DNA of 42,120 bases, from positions 1 to 42,120 of the forward strand of contig JAHWJH010000006.1 of assembly GCA_019348555.1 (NCBI GenBank), written 5' to 3'. This stretch comes from Actinomycetota bacterium. Its GTDB lineage: Bacteria > Actinomycetota > Acidimicrobiia > Acidimicrobiales > CADCSY01. The translations under genes were made by a program, and so were the position numbers. This document shows positions 8,339 to 15,783 of the stretch, piece by piece (the first letter of the stretch is position 1; each line of letters starts with the position of its first letter). Under the pieces are notes generated by a model. The model saw nothing but the letters and a program-made list of their open reading frames with translations. It was not told the origin of the DNA and made no database searches.

Positions 8339-9177
8339 GCGGCCTGGCCTGGGGCCGGCGCTTCCTCGTGTGCCCCCCTGAGCACTTCAGCGTGCTGTAC
8401 GAGATCAACCCGTGGATGCACAAGGAGGTGCCCGTCGACGCCGACCGCGCCCGGGCTCAGTGGGAGGGCCTGGTCGACGTGCTGCGCCGAGCCGGCGCCG
8501 AGGTCGACGTCATCTCCCCGGTGCCCGGACTCCCCGACATGGTCTTCACCGCCAACGGCGGCGTGGTCAGCGGAAGGCGCCTCATGGAGAGCCGCTTCCG
8601 CCACCCCGAGCGCACCGGCGAGGCTGCGTTGTTCTCGGCATGGTTCCGCGCCCGCGGCTACGAGATCGCCGAGGTCCCTCCCGGCCTGCACCTCGAGGGA
8701 GCGGGCGACGCCCTGCCGTTCGGGAACCGGATGCTCGGGGGGTACCGGTCGAGGTCCGACATCGGCGCCCACGCCGCCTTGTCGGCTGCCTTCGGGGTCG
8801 AGGTCCTGCCGATCGAGCTGATCGACCCCCGCTTCTACCACCTCGACCTGACCTTCTGCCCGCTCGACGACCGCCGAGCGATGATCGTGCCCGGGGCCTG
8901 GGATCGCTACGGGCGCGAGGTGGTGGCCGGGCTGGTCCCCGAGCCGGTGGTCCTCGACGACGACGAGGCGGCGGCGTTCTGCGCCAACTCGGTGCTCGTG
9001 AACACCACCTTGATCATGCCGTCGTGCACCAAGCGACTCGGACGCCGACTCGAGTCCCTCGGGCTCGATGTCGTGGTCGTCGACGTCGGCGAGTTCCTCC
9101 GGGCCGGCGGCGGGGTCCGGTGCCTGACCTTGGCGCTCGACGTGACGTTGGAGCGACCGTCGCCCGTACGGAGGTAG
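8335..9177 (+). CDS. amidinotransferase/GME-superfamily hydrolase, probable arginine dihydrolase
   Basis: This encodes 280 residues from GTG 8335, overlapping the LOR/SDH stop as GTGA. The guanidine-modifying fold is clear: PDMVFTANGG near residue 68-76, LEGAGDAL near 120, the catalytic His169 in FYHLDLTFC, and the nucleophilic Cys263 in GGGVRCLTL. Length, motif order and Cys position resemble the N-terminal domain of cyanobacterial AgrE/ArgZ, which removes the guanidine group of arginine to give ornithine, CO2 and ammonia. Dimethylarginine dimethylaminohydrolase is the main alternative. The coupled LOR/SDH partner, which uses ornithine in AgrE, favours arginine dihydrolase. Confidence 0.82.
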   Translation: MSGLAWGRRFLVCPPEHFSVLYEINPWMHKEVPVDADRARAQWEGLVDVLRRAGAEVDVISPVPGLPDMVFTANGGVVSGRRLMESRFRHPERTGEAALFSAWFRARGYEIAEVPPGLHLEGAGDALPFGNRMLGGYRSRSDIGAHAALSAAFGVEVLPIELIDPRFYHLDLTFCPLDDRRAMIVPGAWDRYGREVVAGLVPEPVVLDDDEAAAFCANSVLVNTTLIMPSCTKRLGRRLESLGLDVVVVDVGEFLRAGGGVRCLTLALDVTLERPSPVRR

Positions 9178-9225
9178 GGGTCGATCGCCGAGTGCCCTCC
9201 GGCCCCGAGATCGTCGGCATTGTGG

Positions 9226-9237
9226 GAACATGGGTTC
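9226..9237 (+). promoter_or_regulatory. LexA/SOS box immediately before dinB
   Basis: GAACATGGGTTC is a GAAC-N4-GTTC palindrome, the Gram-positive/actinobacterial LexA consensus, and it ends one base before the GTG at 9238. It could also contain the -10 element (GAACAT), so LexA binding would block initiation directly. Confidence 0.75.
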
Positions 9238-10407
9238 GTGTCGACCGAGGCGACGATCCTCCACGCCGACCTCGACGCCTTCTATGCCTCGGTCGAGCAG
9301 CGGGACGACCCGCGGCTGCGGGGCCGGCCGGTCATCGTGGGCACGGGGGTGGTGCTGGCCGCCAGCTACGAAGCCAAGGCCATGGGGGTGCGCACCGCCA
9401 TGGGCGGGACCCAAGCTCGCCGGCTCTGCCCGGGAGCGGCCGTGGTCGAGCCTCGGATGTCGGCCTACGCCGACGCCAGCACGGCGGTGTTCGAGGTGTT
9501 CGCCGCGACGACGCCGCTGGTGGAAGCGCTGTCGATCGACGAGGCGTTCCTGGAGGTCGCCGGGCTGCGCCGCATCGCCGGGTCGCCGGTCGAGATCGCC
9601 CGACGCCTGCGACGCGACGTCGCCGAGCGTGTCGGCCTGCCCATCACCGTGGGGGTGGCGAGGACCAAGTTCCTGGCCAAGGTGGCGAGCGCTGCCGCCA
9701 AGCCCGACGGGCTGCTCGTCGTGGCGCCCGACGCCGAGCTGGCGTTCCTCCATCCCCTGCCCGTCGATCGCCTCTGGGGTGTCGGCTCCGCCACGGCGGC
9801 CAAGCTCCACGCCCGGGGCCTTGCCACCGTCGGCGATGTGGCAGCGCTGAGCCAGGAGGTGCTGGTCTCGCTGCTGGGCGAGGCGGCCGGACGCCACCTC
9901 GAGGCCCTCGCCCACAACCGCGATCCACGCCGGGTGGAGGAGGGCCGTCGTCGTCGGTCGGTCGGAGCACAGCAGGCGCTCGACCGTGCGCCTCGGTCGA
10001 TCGACGACATCGACGCCGTGGTCGTGGCCCTCGTCGACGGCGTCACCCGGCGCCTGCGGGCCGCAGGGCGCGTGGGGCGCACGGTGGTGCTGCGGCTGCG
10101 CTTCGACGACTACTCCCGAGCCTCCCGCTCGCACAGCCTGCCGGCGGCCACGGCGAACACCGCCGAGATCCTCGCCGCCGTCCGGGCCCTGCTGAGCGCC
10201 GTCGCCCCGGTGGTCCAGCGTCGAGGCCTCACCCTCGTCGGCGTGGCCGTGGGCAACCTCGAGGACGACGACGCCGTCCAGCTTGCGCTGTCCCTCGACC
10301 GACACGACGACGGCACCCTCGACCGCGCCCTCGACGAGGTGCTCGACCGCTTCGGCGCCGGAGCGATCACCCGAGCGGTGCTGCTGAGAGGCGATCCACG
10401 GCGTTGA
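9238..10407 (+). CDS. dinB: DNA polymerase IV (Y-family)
   Basis: This 389-residue translesion polymerase begins ILHADLDAFYASVEQ, the catalytic metal-binding motif of Y-family enzymes. The second catalytic block is SIDEAFLEV, followed by the TVGVARTKFLAKVAS palm segment, the helix-hairpin-helix WGVGSATAAKL region and a C-terminal little-finger domain. GTG 9238 is preferred over the upstream TTG (9220) because the conserved N-terminus starts there and an SOS box occupies the preceding 12 bases. It stands as a single gene; the SOS box suggests induction by DNA damage. Confidence 0.93.
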   Translation: MSTEATILHADLDAFYASVEQRDDPRLRGRPVIVGTGVVLAASYEAKAMGVRTAMGGTQARRLCPGAAVVEPRMSAYADASTAVFEVFAATTPLVEALSIDEAFLEVAGLRRIAGSPVEIARRLRRDVAERVGLPITVGVARTKFLAKVASAAAKPDGLLVVAPDAELAFLHPLPVDRLWGVGSATAAKLHARGLATVGDVAALSQEVLVSLLGEAAGRHLEALAHNRDPRRVEEGRRRRSVGAQQALDRAPRSIDDIDAVVVALVDGVTRRLRAAGRVGRTVVLRLRFDDYSRASRSHSLPAATANTAEILAAVRALLSAVAPVVQRRGLTLVGVAVGNLEDDDAVQLALSLDRHDDGTLDRALDEVLDRFGAGAITRAVLLRGDPRR

Positions 10408-10485
10408 CGACCAGCAGGACGACCGACAGCAACGTGGCGGCGAAGGCCCAGAGAAAGGGCCAGCCCGCCCGGGACCCTCGTGCGC

Positions 10486-11043
10486 TCAGGCGGAGGGCAG
10501 GGTGAGGACGATCTGCAGGTCGACCGGGTCCTTGACCTTGAGCGCCCCCATCTTCGAGTAGGGCTTCACGCCGAACTCGGTCTGCACGACCGTGGTCTTG
10601 CCGGTCAACGTGGACTGGTTGCCGGCCTCCTCGACGGCGACGTCGAGCGTCGTCGGCCGGGTGTTGCCCACGATCGTGAGGTCGCCCTGGACCGTCACCT
10701 TGGGGGGGCTGCCGGAGACAGCGGTGGAACGGAAGCTGATGTCGGGGAACTTCGCGACCTGGAGCGTCTTCTCCAGGTTCTGGGCGATCTCCTTCTTGTC
10801 CTTGTCGCTCAGCGCCTTGACGCCGCCGCTCGCCTGGATGATCTCGAGCGAGCGCGGGTCGATGGTGACCTCGACGCTCGAAGCCGCCGGGTTGTCGGCA
10901 TCGAGGTTGACGGTGCCGCTCCAACGCCGGGCCTCGAGCACGAGGTCGTGGCCCATCTTCGCGCCCATCCCCCCGACGTAGGTGTTGACGGTGAGCTGCC
11001 CGTTGTCGGGGCCGATGTCGTGGGTGCCGCTTTTCGGTGTCAT
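10486..11043 (-). CDS. YceI family protein (lipocalin-like)
   Basis: This 185-residue YceI-domain protein shows the usual sequence of an early VNTYVGGMGAKMGHDLVLEARRWSGT segment, a middle SVEVTIDPRSLEI, then FPDISFRSTAV and VQGDLTIVGNTRP. YceI proteins form a beta-barrel that binds long isoprenoids; their physiological role is often unclear. There is no signal peptide, so it is probably cytoplasmic. ATG 11043 has TAGGAT six bases upstream. It is divergent from the DtxR-family regulator. A second, only distantly similar YceI gene occurs at 19558. Confidence 0.9.
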   Translation of the reverse strand: MTPKSGTHDIGPDNGQLTVNTYVGGMGAKMGHDLVLEARRWSGTVNLDADNPAASSVEVTIDPRSLEIIQASGGVKALSDKDKKEIAQNLEKTLQVAKFPDISFRSTAVSGSPPKVTVQGDLTIVGNTRPTTLDVAVEEAGNQSTLTGKTTVVQTEFGVKPYSKMGALKVKDPVDLQIVLTLPSA

Positions 11044-11049
11044 TTCCGG

Positions 11050-11055
11050 ATCCTA
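11050..11055 (-). promoter_or_regulatory. TANNNT -10 box of the first yceI-like gene
   Basis: TAGGAT on the minus strand lies six bases before the ATG at 11043, a leaderless-type arrangement with no Shine-Dalgarno sequence. Confidence 0.45.
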
Positions 11056-11142
11056 ACGACGGTCTCCGAGGGGCCGAGAATCCGGGGTAGGAGGCCACCG
11101 GTCGACTCCCCGGCGGAGAGGGCCGGACGATTCCGGCGTGGC

Positions 11143-11148
11143 TACGCT
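11143..11148 (+). promoter_or_regulatory. TANNNT -10 box of the DtxR-family gene
   Basis: TACGCT lies seven bases before ATG 11156. It argues for that start rather than the upstream GTG at 11138. Confidence 0.5.
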
Positions 11149-11155
11149 CTTGGCC

Positions 11156-11833
11156 ATGCCACCCTCGGATTCTCGCACCGCCTTCGCCGAGTACTGCGAG
11201 GCCATCTTCGAGTTGCAGGAGGACGACCTCGACGTCATCCAGGCCCGGATCGCCGAGCGACTCGACATCTCCCGTCCCGCCGTGTCGGAGATGATCCGCC
11301 GCATGGCCGCCGAGGGGCTGGTGACCGTCGAGGGCAAGGCCATCCGCCTCACCCCCGAAGGGGTGGTGCTGGCCGAGCGGGTGGTGCGTCGCCACCGCCT
11401 GGCCGAGCGCTTCCTCACCGACGTCCTCGGGCTCAACTGGGCCGAGGCGCATCACGAGGCAGGCCGGTGGGAACACGTGCTCAACGACAAGGTGGAGATG
11501 GCCATGGACCGCCTCCTGGGTGGCCCCACCACGTGCCCCCACGGCAACCCCATCCCGGGGTCCGCCTACACCGAACCCGACGTCGTACCCCTCACCGAGC
11601 TCGAGGTCGGCGGCAGCTTCGTGGTGACCCGCATTCCCGAGGAGCTGGAGTTCGCCCCGGGGGTGCTCGAGTTCCTCGAGGAGAACCTGGTCAAGCCGGG
11701 CATGGCCGGCCAGCTGACCGCCGCATCGCCCGACGGCACCGTGACCGTCAGCATCGAGGGGCGACACGTCGGCATCGGGCCCTTCGCCGCCCAGCGGATC
11801 CTGGTCTCGCTTCCGGTGGCCGCCAACGCCTGA
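11156..11833 (+). CDS. DtxR/IdeR/MntR-family metal-dependent repressor
   Basis: This 225-residue regulator has three parts. The winged helix at residues 1-65 includes IAERLDISRPAVSEMIRRM. The metal-binding dimerisation domain follows, with HHEAGRWEHVLND and TTCPHGNPIP, the Cys and His/Glu ligand positions of DtxR. An SH3-like FeoA domain forms the C-terminus. Such proteins bind DNA when loaded with Fe2+ or Mn2+ and repress metal uptake. The next genes downstream encode a ferric-type ABC transporter with a possible iron box in front, so iron control is the likeliest job. The choice between Fe and Mn cannot be made from sequence alone. Confidence 0.92.
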   Translation: MPPSDSRTAFAEYCEAIFELQEDDLDVIQARIAERLDISRPAVSEMIRRMAAEGLVTVEGKAIRLTPEGVVLAERVVRRHRLAERFLTDVLGLNWAEAHHEAGRWEHVLNDKVEMAMDRLLGGPTTCPHGNPIPGSAYTEPDVVPLTELEVGGSFVVTRIPEELEFAPGVLEFLEENLVKPGMAGQLTAASPDGTVTVSIEGRHVGIGPFAAQRILVSLPVAANA

Positions 11834-11871
11834 CCGAACCCTGGCGCGTTGACGGCGGGAACGCCGGCGCC

Positions 11872-11890
11872 ATAGGTTAAGCCTCCTTAC
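11872..11890 (+). promoter_or_regulatory. possible IdeR/DtxR iron box upstream of the Fe-binding lipoprotein gene
   Basis: ATAGGTTAAGCCTCCTTAC matches about 12 of 19 positions of the IdeR/DtxR consensus, including an intact left arm TAGGTTA. GGTTAAG and CCTTACC also form an imperfect inverted repeat. It lies 40-60 bases before the TTG start of the transporter gene and downstream of a DtxR-family gene. Confidence 0.4.
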
Positions 11891-11930
11891 CGGTGGGGCA
11901 ACGCTGTTCCGCCCGATGCGAGGAGGCTCC

Positions 11931-12959
11931 TTGAACCTACGACGATGGGTGACGTTGCTGTCTGTGCTCGCCCTGGCGGTGGGCGCCTGCGGCTCCGACG
12001 ACCAGCCGGAAGGCGGCGCCGACGAGGCGGCGGCCACGGGGCTCACGGTCTACTCCGGGCGCAACGAGAACCTGGTCGCGCCCATCATCGCCCAGTTCGA
12101 GGGCGCCACCGGCATCGACGTCGAGGTCCGCTACGGCGACACCGCCCAGCTCGCCGGGGCCATCTTGGAGGAGGGCGACAACTCCCCTGCCGACGTCTTC
12201 TTCGGCCAGGACGCCGGAGCCCTCGGAGCGCTCTCCGACGCCGGCAGGTTCCGCCCTCTCGACCCCGAGCTCCTCGAGCGCGTCGACCCCCAGTACCGCT
12301 CCGTCGACGGGGAGTGGGTGGGCATCTCAGGGCGGGTCCGCGTCGCCGTCTACAACACCGAGGCAGTTCCCGAGAGCTCCTTGCCGGCGTCGGTCCTGGA
12401 CCTCACCGACTCAAAGTGGAAGGGCAGGGTGGGTTGGGCACCCACCAACGGCTCCTTCCAGGCGTTCGTCACCGCCATGCGGGTGGCCCTCGGCGACGAC
12501 GGCGCCCGAGCATGGCTGGAGGGGATGAAGGCCAACGACACCAAGGTGTACGAGAACAACATCGCCATCGTGGAAGCGGCGGCGGCGGGAGAGATCGATG
12601 CCGGGTTGGCCAACCACTACTACCTGCACCGGTTCCTGGCCGAGGACCCCGCGTACCCCGCCGCCAACCACGTGTTCCCCAACGGTGACCTCGGCTCCCT
12701 GGTGAACGTCGCCGGCGTGGGGATCCTCGACAGCGCCGACCACACCGATGCTGGGAAGCAATTCGTCGAGTTCCTCCTGAGCGAGGACGCCCAGCAATAC
12801 TTCACGGAGGAAACCTTCGAGATCCCCCTGGTGGAGGGTGTCGAAGCGGGCGAGGGCCTGCCCGACCTGTCGTCGTTGCAACAGCCCGACATCAACCTCA
12901 ACGGCCTGGCCGACCTCCAGGGCACGCTCGACCTGCTCACGCAGGTCGGGGTCATCTGA
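11931..12959 (+). CDS. iron(III) ABC transporter substrate-binding lipoprotein
   Basis: This encodes 342 residues. TTG 11931 is preferred because AGGAGG sits four bases upstream and it gives a clean lipoprotein signal (LLSVLALAVGAC) with the lipobox Cys near residue 20; the ATG at 11916 has no such support. The mature part, from LTVYSGRNENLVAPIIAQFE onward, has the order of FbpA/FutA-type ferric-binding proteins: VRYGDTAQLA, DVFFGQDAGALGAL, and DAGLANHYYLHRF, which holds the conserved tyrosine pair for iron. It captures Fe3+ outside the membrane and hands it to the downstream permease. Being a lipoprotein, it would be a substrate for the lipoprotein-modification pathway. Confidence 0.9.
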   Translation: MNLRRWVTLLSVLALAVGACGSDDQPEGGADEAAATGLTVYSGRNENLVAPIIAQFEGATGIDVEVRYGDTAQLAGAILEEGDNSPADVFFGQDAGALGALSDAGRFRPLDPELLERVDPQYRSVDGEWVGISGRVRVAVYNTEAVPESSLPASVLDLTDSKWKGRVGWAPTNGSFQAFVTAMRVALGDDGARAWLEGMKANDTKVYENNIAIVEAAAAGEIDAGLANHYYLHRFLAEDPAYPAANHVFPNGDLGSLVNVAGVGILDSADHTDAGKQFVEFLLSEDAQQYFTEETFEIPLVEGVEAGEGLPDLSSLQQPDINLNGLADLQGTLDLLTQVGVI

Positions 12960-12987
12960 GGCCGGCGGCGCCCGCCTGCCGGTCCCG

Positions 12988-14676
12988 GTGAGCGGGGGGC
13001 CCCGCACCCGTCGGGCTCGTCGGGTGTTCCCCGGCACGGCCGTCGCCGGAGTGGTCGTGGCGTTGGCCGCCCTGTTGCCGGCGGCCTACCTGGTCGTGCG
13101 GGCCAGCGAGGCGGGAGCAGCGGGGGTGGCCGAGGTGCTCACCGCCGGGCGCACGGCGCAGCTGCTCGTCCGCACCACGCTGCTGGCCGTGGCCGTGACC
13201 GCCTCGGCGGTGGCCATCGCCGTGCCGCTGGCGTGGCTCACCGTGTGCAGTGACCTTCCGGGCCGGCGGGTGTGGGTGGTGCTCACCGCGCTGCCCCTGG
13301 CCATCCCGACCTACGTGGGAGGGTTCGCGTTCGTGGCCGCCCTCGGCCCCCGCGGCCTCGTCCAGGGGTGGCTGCAACCGCTGGGCGTCGAGCGTCTTCC
13401 TTCGATCTACGGCTTCACCGGGGCGTGGCTGGTGCTGACCCTGTTCACCTATCCCTACGTGCTGCTCACGGTTCGCGCCGCCCTACGCCGGCTCGACCCG
13501 TCGCTCGAGGAGGCCAGCCGCACGCTCGGCCGCAGCCGGCGCTCGACGTTCCGCCGTGTCACCTTGCCGCAGCTGCGCCCCGCCATCACCGCCGGAGCCC
13601 TGTTGGTGGCCCTGTACTCGCTGAGCGACTTCGGTGCGGTGTCGCTGCTGCGCTTCGACTCGTTCACCAGGGTCATCTTCGTGCAGTACCGCGCCTCGCT
13701 CGACCGCACGACGGCGGCGGTGCTCGGCCTGGTGCTGATCTGCCTCACCGCCCTGGTCCTCGCCGCCGAGCACCGCACCCGCGGCCGGGCGTCGTACCAC
13801 CGCCTGCACGCCGGGGGCCTGCGGCGGGCGGCGCCGGTGGCGCTCGGCCGCTGGCGCTGGCCGTCGTTGCTGGCCTGCGGCACCCTCGTCGGCATCGCCC
13901 TGGTACTGCCTCTGGGCGTCGTCGTCTACTGGCTGGTGCGCGGTCTGGCCGCCGGTGAGCCGATGAGCCTGACCTCCGCCCTGGCCGCCAACAGCCTGTC
14001 GGTCTCGGCGCTCGGCGCGGTGGCGGCGACGGTGGCCGCCTGGCCGGTGGCCGCCTCGGCGGTCCGCCACCCCGGGCGGCTGTCGTCGTTGGTGGAGAAG
14101 GCGTCGTTCACCGGCTATGCCCTGCCGGGCGTGGTGGTCGCGCTGTCGCTGGTGTTCTTCGGCGCCCGGGTGGTGACGCCGATCTACCAGACCCGCACCC
14201 TGTTGGTGTTCGCCTACGTGGTGCTGTTCCTGCCCCAGGCGGTCGGCGCCATCCGGTCCTCGCTGCTCCAGGTGAACCCGTCGCTCGAGGACGCCTCTCG
14301 CCTGCTGGGACGCTCGCGCCCGGCCACCACCCGGGCGGTGGTGCTGCCACTGGTGCGCCCCGGCGTGGCGGCGGGGGTGGCGCTGGTGTTCCTGACCTGC
14401 ATGAAGGAGCTCCCCGCCACCTTGCTCCTGGCGCCCACCGGCTTCGACACGCTGGCCACCCGGGTGTGGAGCGCCACCAGCGAGGCGTTCTTCGGGCGGG
14501 CGGCGGCACCGGCGCTGGCGCTGGTGCTGCTCTCCGCCCTTCCCATGGGCCTGCTGGTGATCCACGAAGCCGACCGGGAACCAGCCGTTGCTCCGCCGCA
14601 ACCTCCTGGCGGGCCCGATGCTCCGCGAGCTAGGGAACCGACTGATGCGTCGCCGCTGCTGGCACCGGCGTCGTGA
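12988..14676 (+). CDS. iron(III) ABC transporter permease, two fused membrane domains
   Basis: This encodes 562 residues from GTG 12988; the track ORF from 12838 runs back through the binding-protein gene. The protein is very hydrophobic, with about 12 membrane helices and two EAA-type coupling loops (EEASRTLGRSRRSTFRR and EDASRLLGRSRPATTRA). It is therefore a tandem fusion of two permease domains as in FbpB. It forms the membrane channel for Fe3+ with the lipoprotein encoded 28 bases upstream. Its last 47 bases overlap the 3' end of the convergent ATPase gene. The C-terminal tail after the last helix is Pro/Ala-rich and probably disordered. Confidence 0.9.
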   Translation: MSGGPRTRRARRVFPGTAVAGVVVALAALLPAAYLVVRASEAGAAGVAEVLTAGRTAQLLVRTTLLAVAVTASAVAIAVPLAWLTVCSDLPGRRVWVVLTALPLAIPTYVGGFAFVAALGPRGLVQGWLQPLGVERLPSIYGFTGAWLVLTLFTYPYVLLTVRAALRRLDPSLEEASRTLGRSRRSTFRRVTLPQLRPAITAGALLVALYSLSDFGAVSLLRFDSFTRVIFVQYRASLDRTTAAVLGLVLICLTALVLAAEHRTRGRASYHRLHAGGLRRAAPVALGRWRWPSLLACGTLVGIALVLPLGVVVYWLVRGLAAGEPMSLTSALAANSLSVSALGAVAATVAAWPVAASAVRHPGRLSSLVEKASFTGYALPGVVVALSLVFFGARVVTPIYQTRTLLVFAYVVLFLPQAVGAIRSSLLQVNPSLEDASRLLGRSRPATTRAVVLPLVRPGVAAGVALVFLTCMKELPATLLLAPTGFDTLATRVWSATSEAFFGRAAAPALALVLLSALPMGLLVIHEADREPAVAPPQPPGGPDAPRAREPTDASPLLAPAS

Positions 14677-15691
14677 CGGGCCATGCCGAGGTGGGTGAGC
14701 CGGCGTAGCGCACATCGACCCGGTCGCCCCGCACCAGGGCCAACGAGGCCGGAACCCGGGCCCGGAGCCGCAGCCCGGCGTCGAGGGCGACCTCATAGAC
14801 GCTGTCGTGGCCGTAGAACTCCACCAGCTCGACCACGCCGCTGTCGCCCGGTCCGAGCGACAGCGACTCGGGGCGCACCAGCACCTGGACCGGCCCGTGG
14901 GCGCGTGCGGCCAGGGCCACGGCGCCCACCGCGGTGCGGGCCGAGTTGCCCTCGGCGAGTCCGGGCACCAGGTTGGCATCGCCGACGAAGCCCGCCACCC
15001 AGGGCGACACCGGGGTGGCGTACAGGGCAACCGGTTCCGCCCGCTGCTCGATCTCCCCGCCCCGCATGACGGCCACCTCGTCACCGAGGACGAACGCCTC
15101 CTCCTGGTCGTGGGTCACGAAGACCGTGGTGATGCCCAGCTCGACCAGGAGGCGGTGCACTTCGGTGCGCACCTCCACCCGCAGGGAGGTGTCGAGGTTC
15201 GAGAAGGGCTCGTCGAGCAGCAACACCGACGGGCGGGGGGCCAGGGCCCGGGCCAGCGCCACCCGCTGCTGCTGGCCACCGGAGAGCGTCCCCGGGGCTC
15301 GCTCGGCCAGCCCCCGCAGGCCCACCATGGCCAGGGCGGCCTCCACCCGCTCGGCGCTGCGCTCCGCCCGCGGCAGTCCATAGCCCACGTTGCCGCCGAC
15401 GCTCAGGTGCGGGAACAGCGCCCAGTCCTGGAACACCATCCCGATCCGGCGACGTTCGGGCGGCACCACCTCCCGCGCCGAGGTCAGCGTCCGGTCACCG
15501 ACCCGGATCTCGCCGGCGTCGGGCACTTCCAGGCCGGCGATGCTGCGCAACAGCGTGGTCTTGCCGCATCCGCTGGGGCCGAGGAGCGCCAGCACCGTGC
15601 CGGGCTCCACCCGCAGGGAGACCTCACGGAGCACCGGCGTCGCCCCGAACGCCTTGCTGAGGCCGTCGACCTCCACGCTGGCGCCGCTCAT
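14630..15691 (-). CDS. iron(III) ABC transporter ATP-binding protein
   Basis: This 353-residue ATPase has Walker A GPSGCGKTT, a Q-loop followed by LFPHLSVGGNVGYGL, signature LSGGQQQRVALARAL, Walker B LLLDEPFSNLD and the H-loop VFVTHDQEEA. A C-terminal TOBE-like region (VLVRPESLSLGPGDSG) follows, as in FbpC/PotA-type importers. ATG 15691 (MSGASVEV) is supported by TAGTCT seven bases upstream; the longer track ORF is not. It should energise the adjacent two-domain permease. Unusually, it is transcribed from the opposite strand and overlaps the permease gene tail to tail by 47 bases. Confidence 0.9.
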   Translation of the reverse strand: MSGASVEVDGLSKAFGATPVLREVSLRVEPGTVLALLGPSGCGKTTLLRSIAGLEVPDAGEIRVGDRTLTSAREVVPPERRRIGMVFQDWALFPHLSVGGNVGYGLPRAERSAERVEAALAMVGLRGLAERAPGTLSGGQQQRVALARALAPRPSVLLLDEPFSNLDTSLRVEVRTEVHRLLVELGITTVFVTHDQEEAFVLGDEVAVMRGGEIEQRAEPVALYATPVSPWVAGFVGDANLVPGLAEGNSARTAVGAVALAARAHGPVQVLVRPESLSLGPGDSGVVELVEFYGHDSVYEVALDAGLRLRARVPASLALVRGDRVDVRYAGSPTSAWPVTTPVPAAATHQSVP

Positions 15692-15698
15692 GGCCGCC

Positions 15699-15704
15699 AG
15701 ACTA
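15699..15704 (-). promoter_or_regulatory. TANNNT -10 box of the ABC ATPase gene
   Basis: TAGTCT on the minus strand lies seven bases before ATG 15691 and decides that start over the upstream in-frame candidates. Confidence 0.5.
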
Positions 15705-15783
15705 CGGGCCACCTCCACGGGTAACCGCTCGCCCGCCGCCGCGGTCACAGTGCGCAGTTCATCACCGCGACGAAAGGCCTGCC

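Noticed and set aside
8412-10505. ORF of 697 residues on the plus strand across the hydrolase and dinB
   Set aside because: Arg/Gly/Pro-rich frame overlapping two well-supported genes in another frame; no domain.
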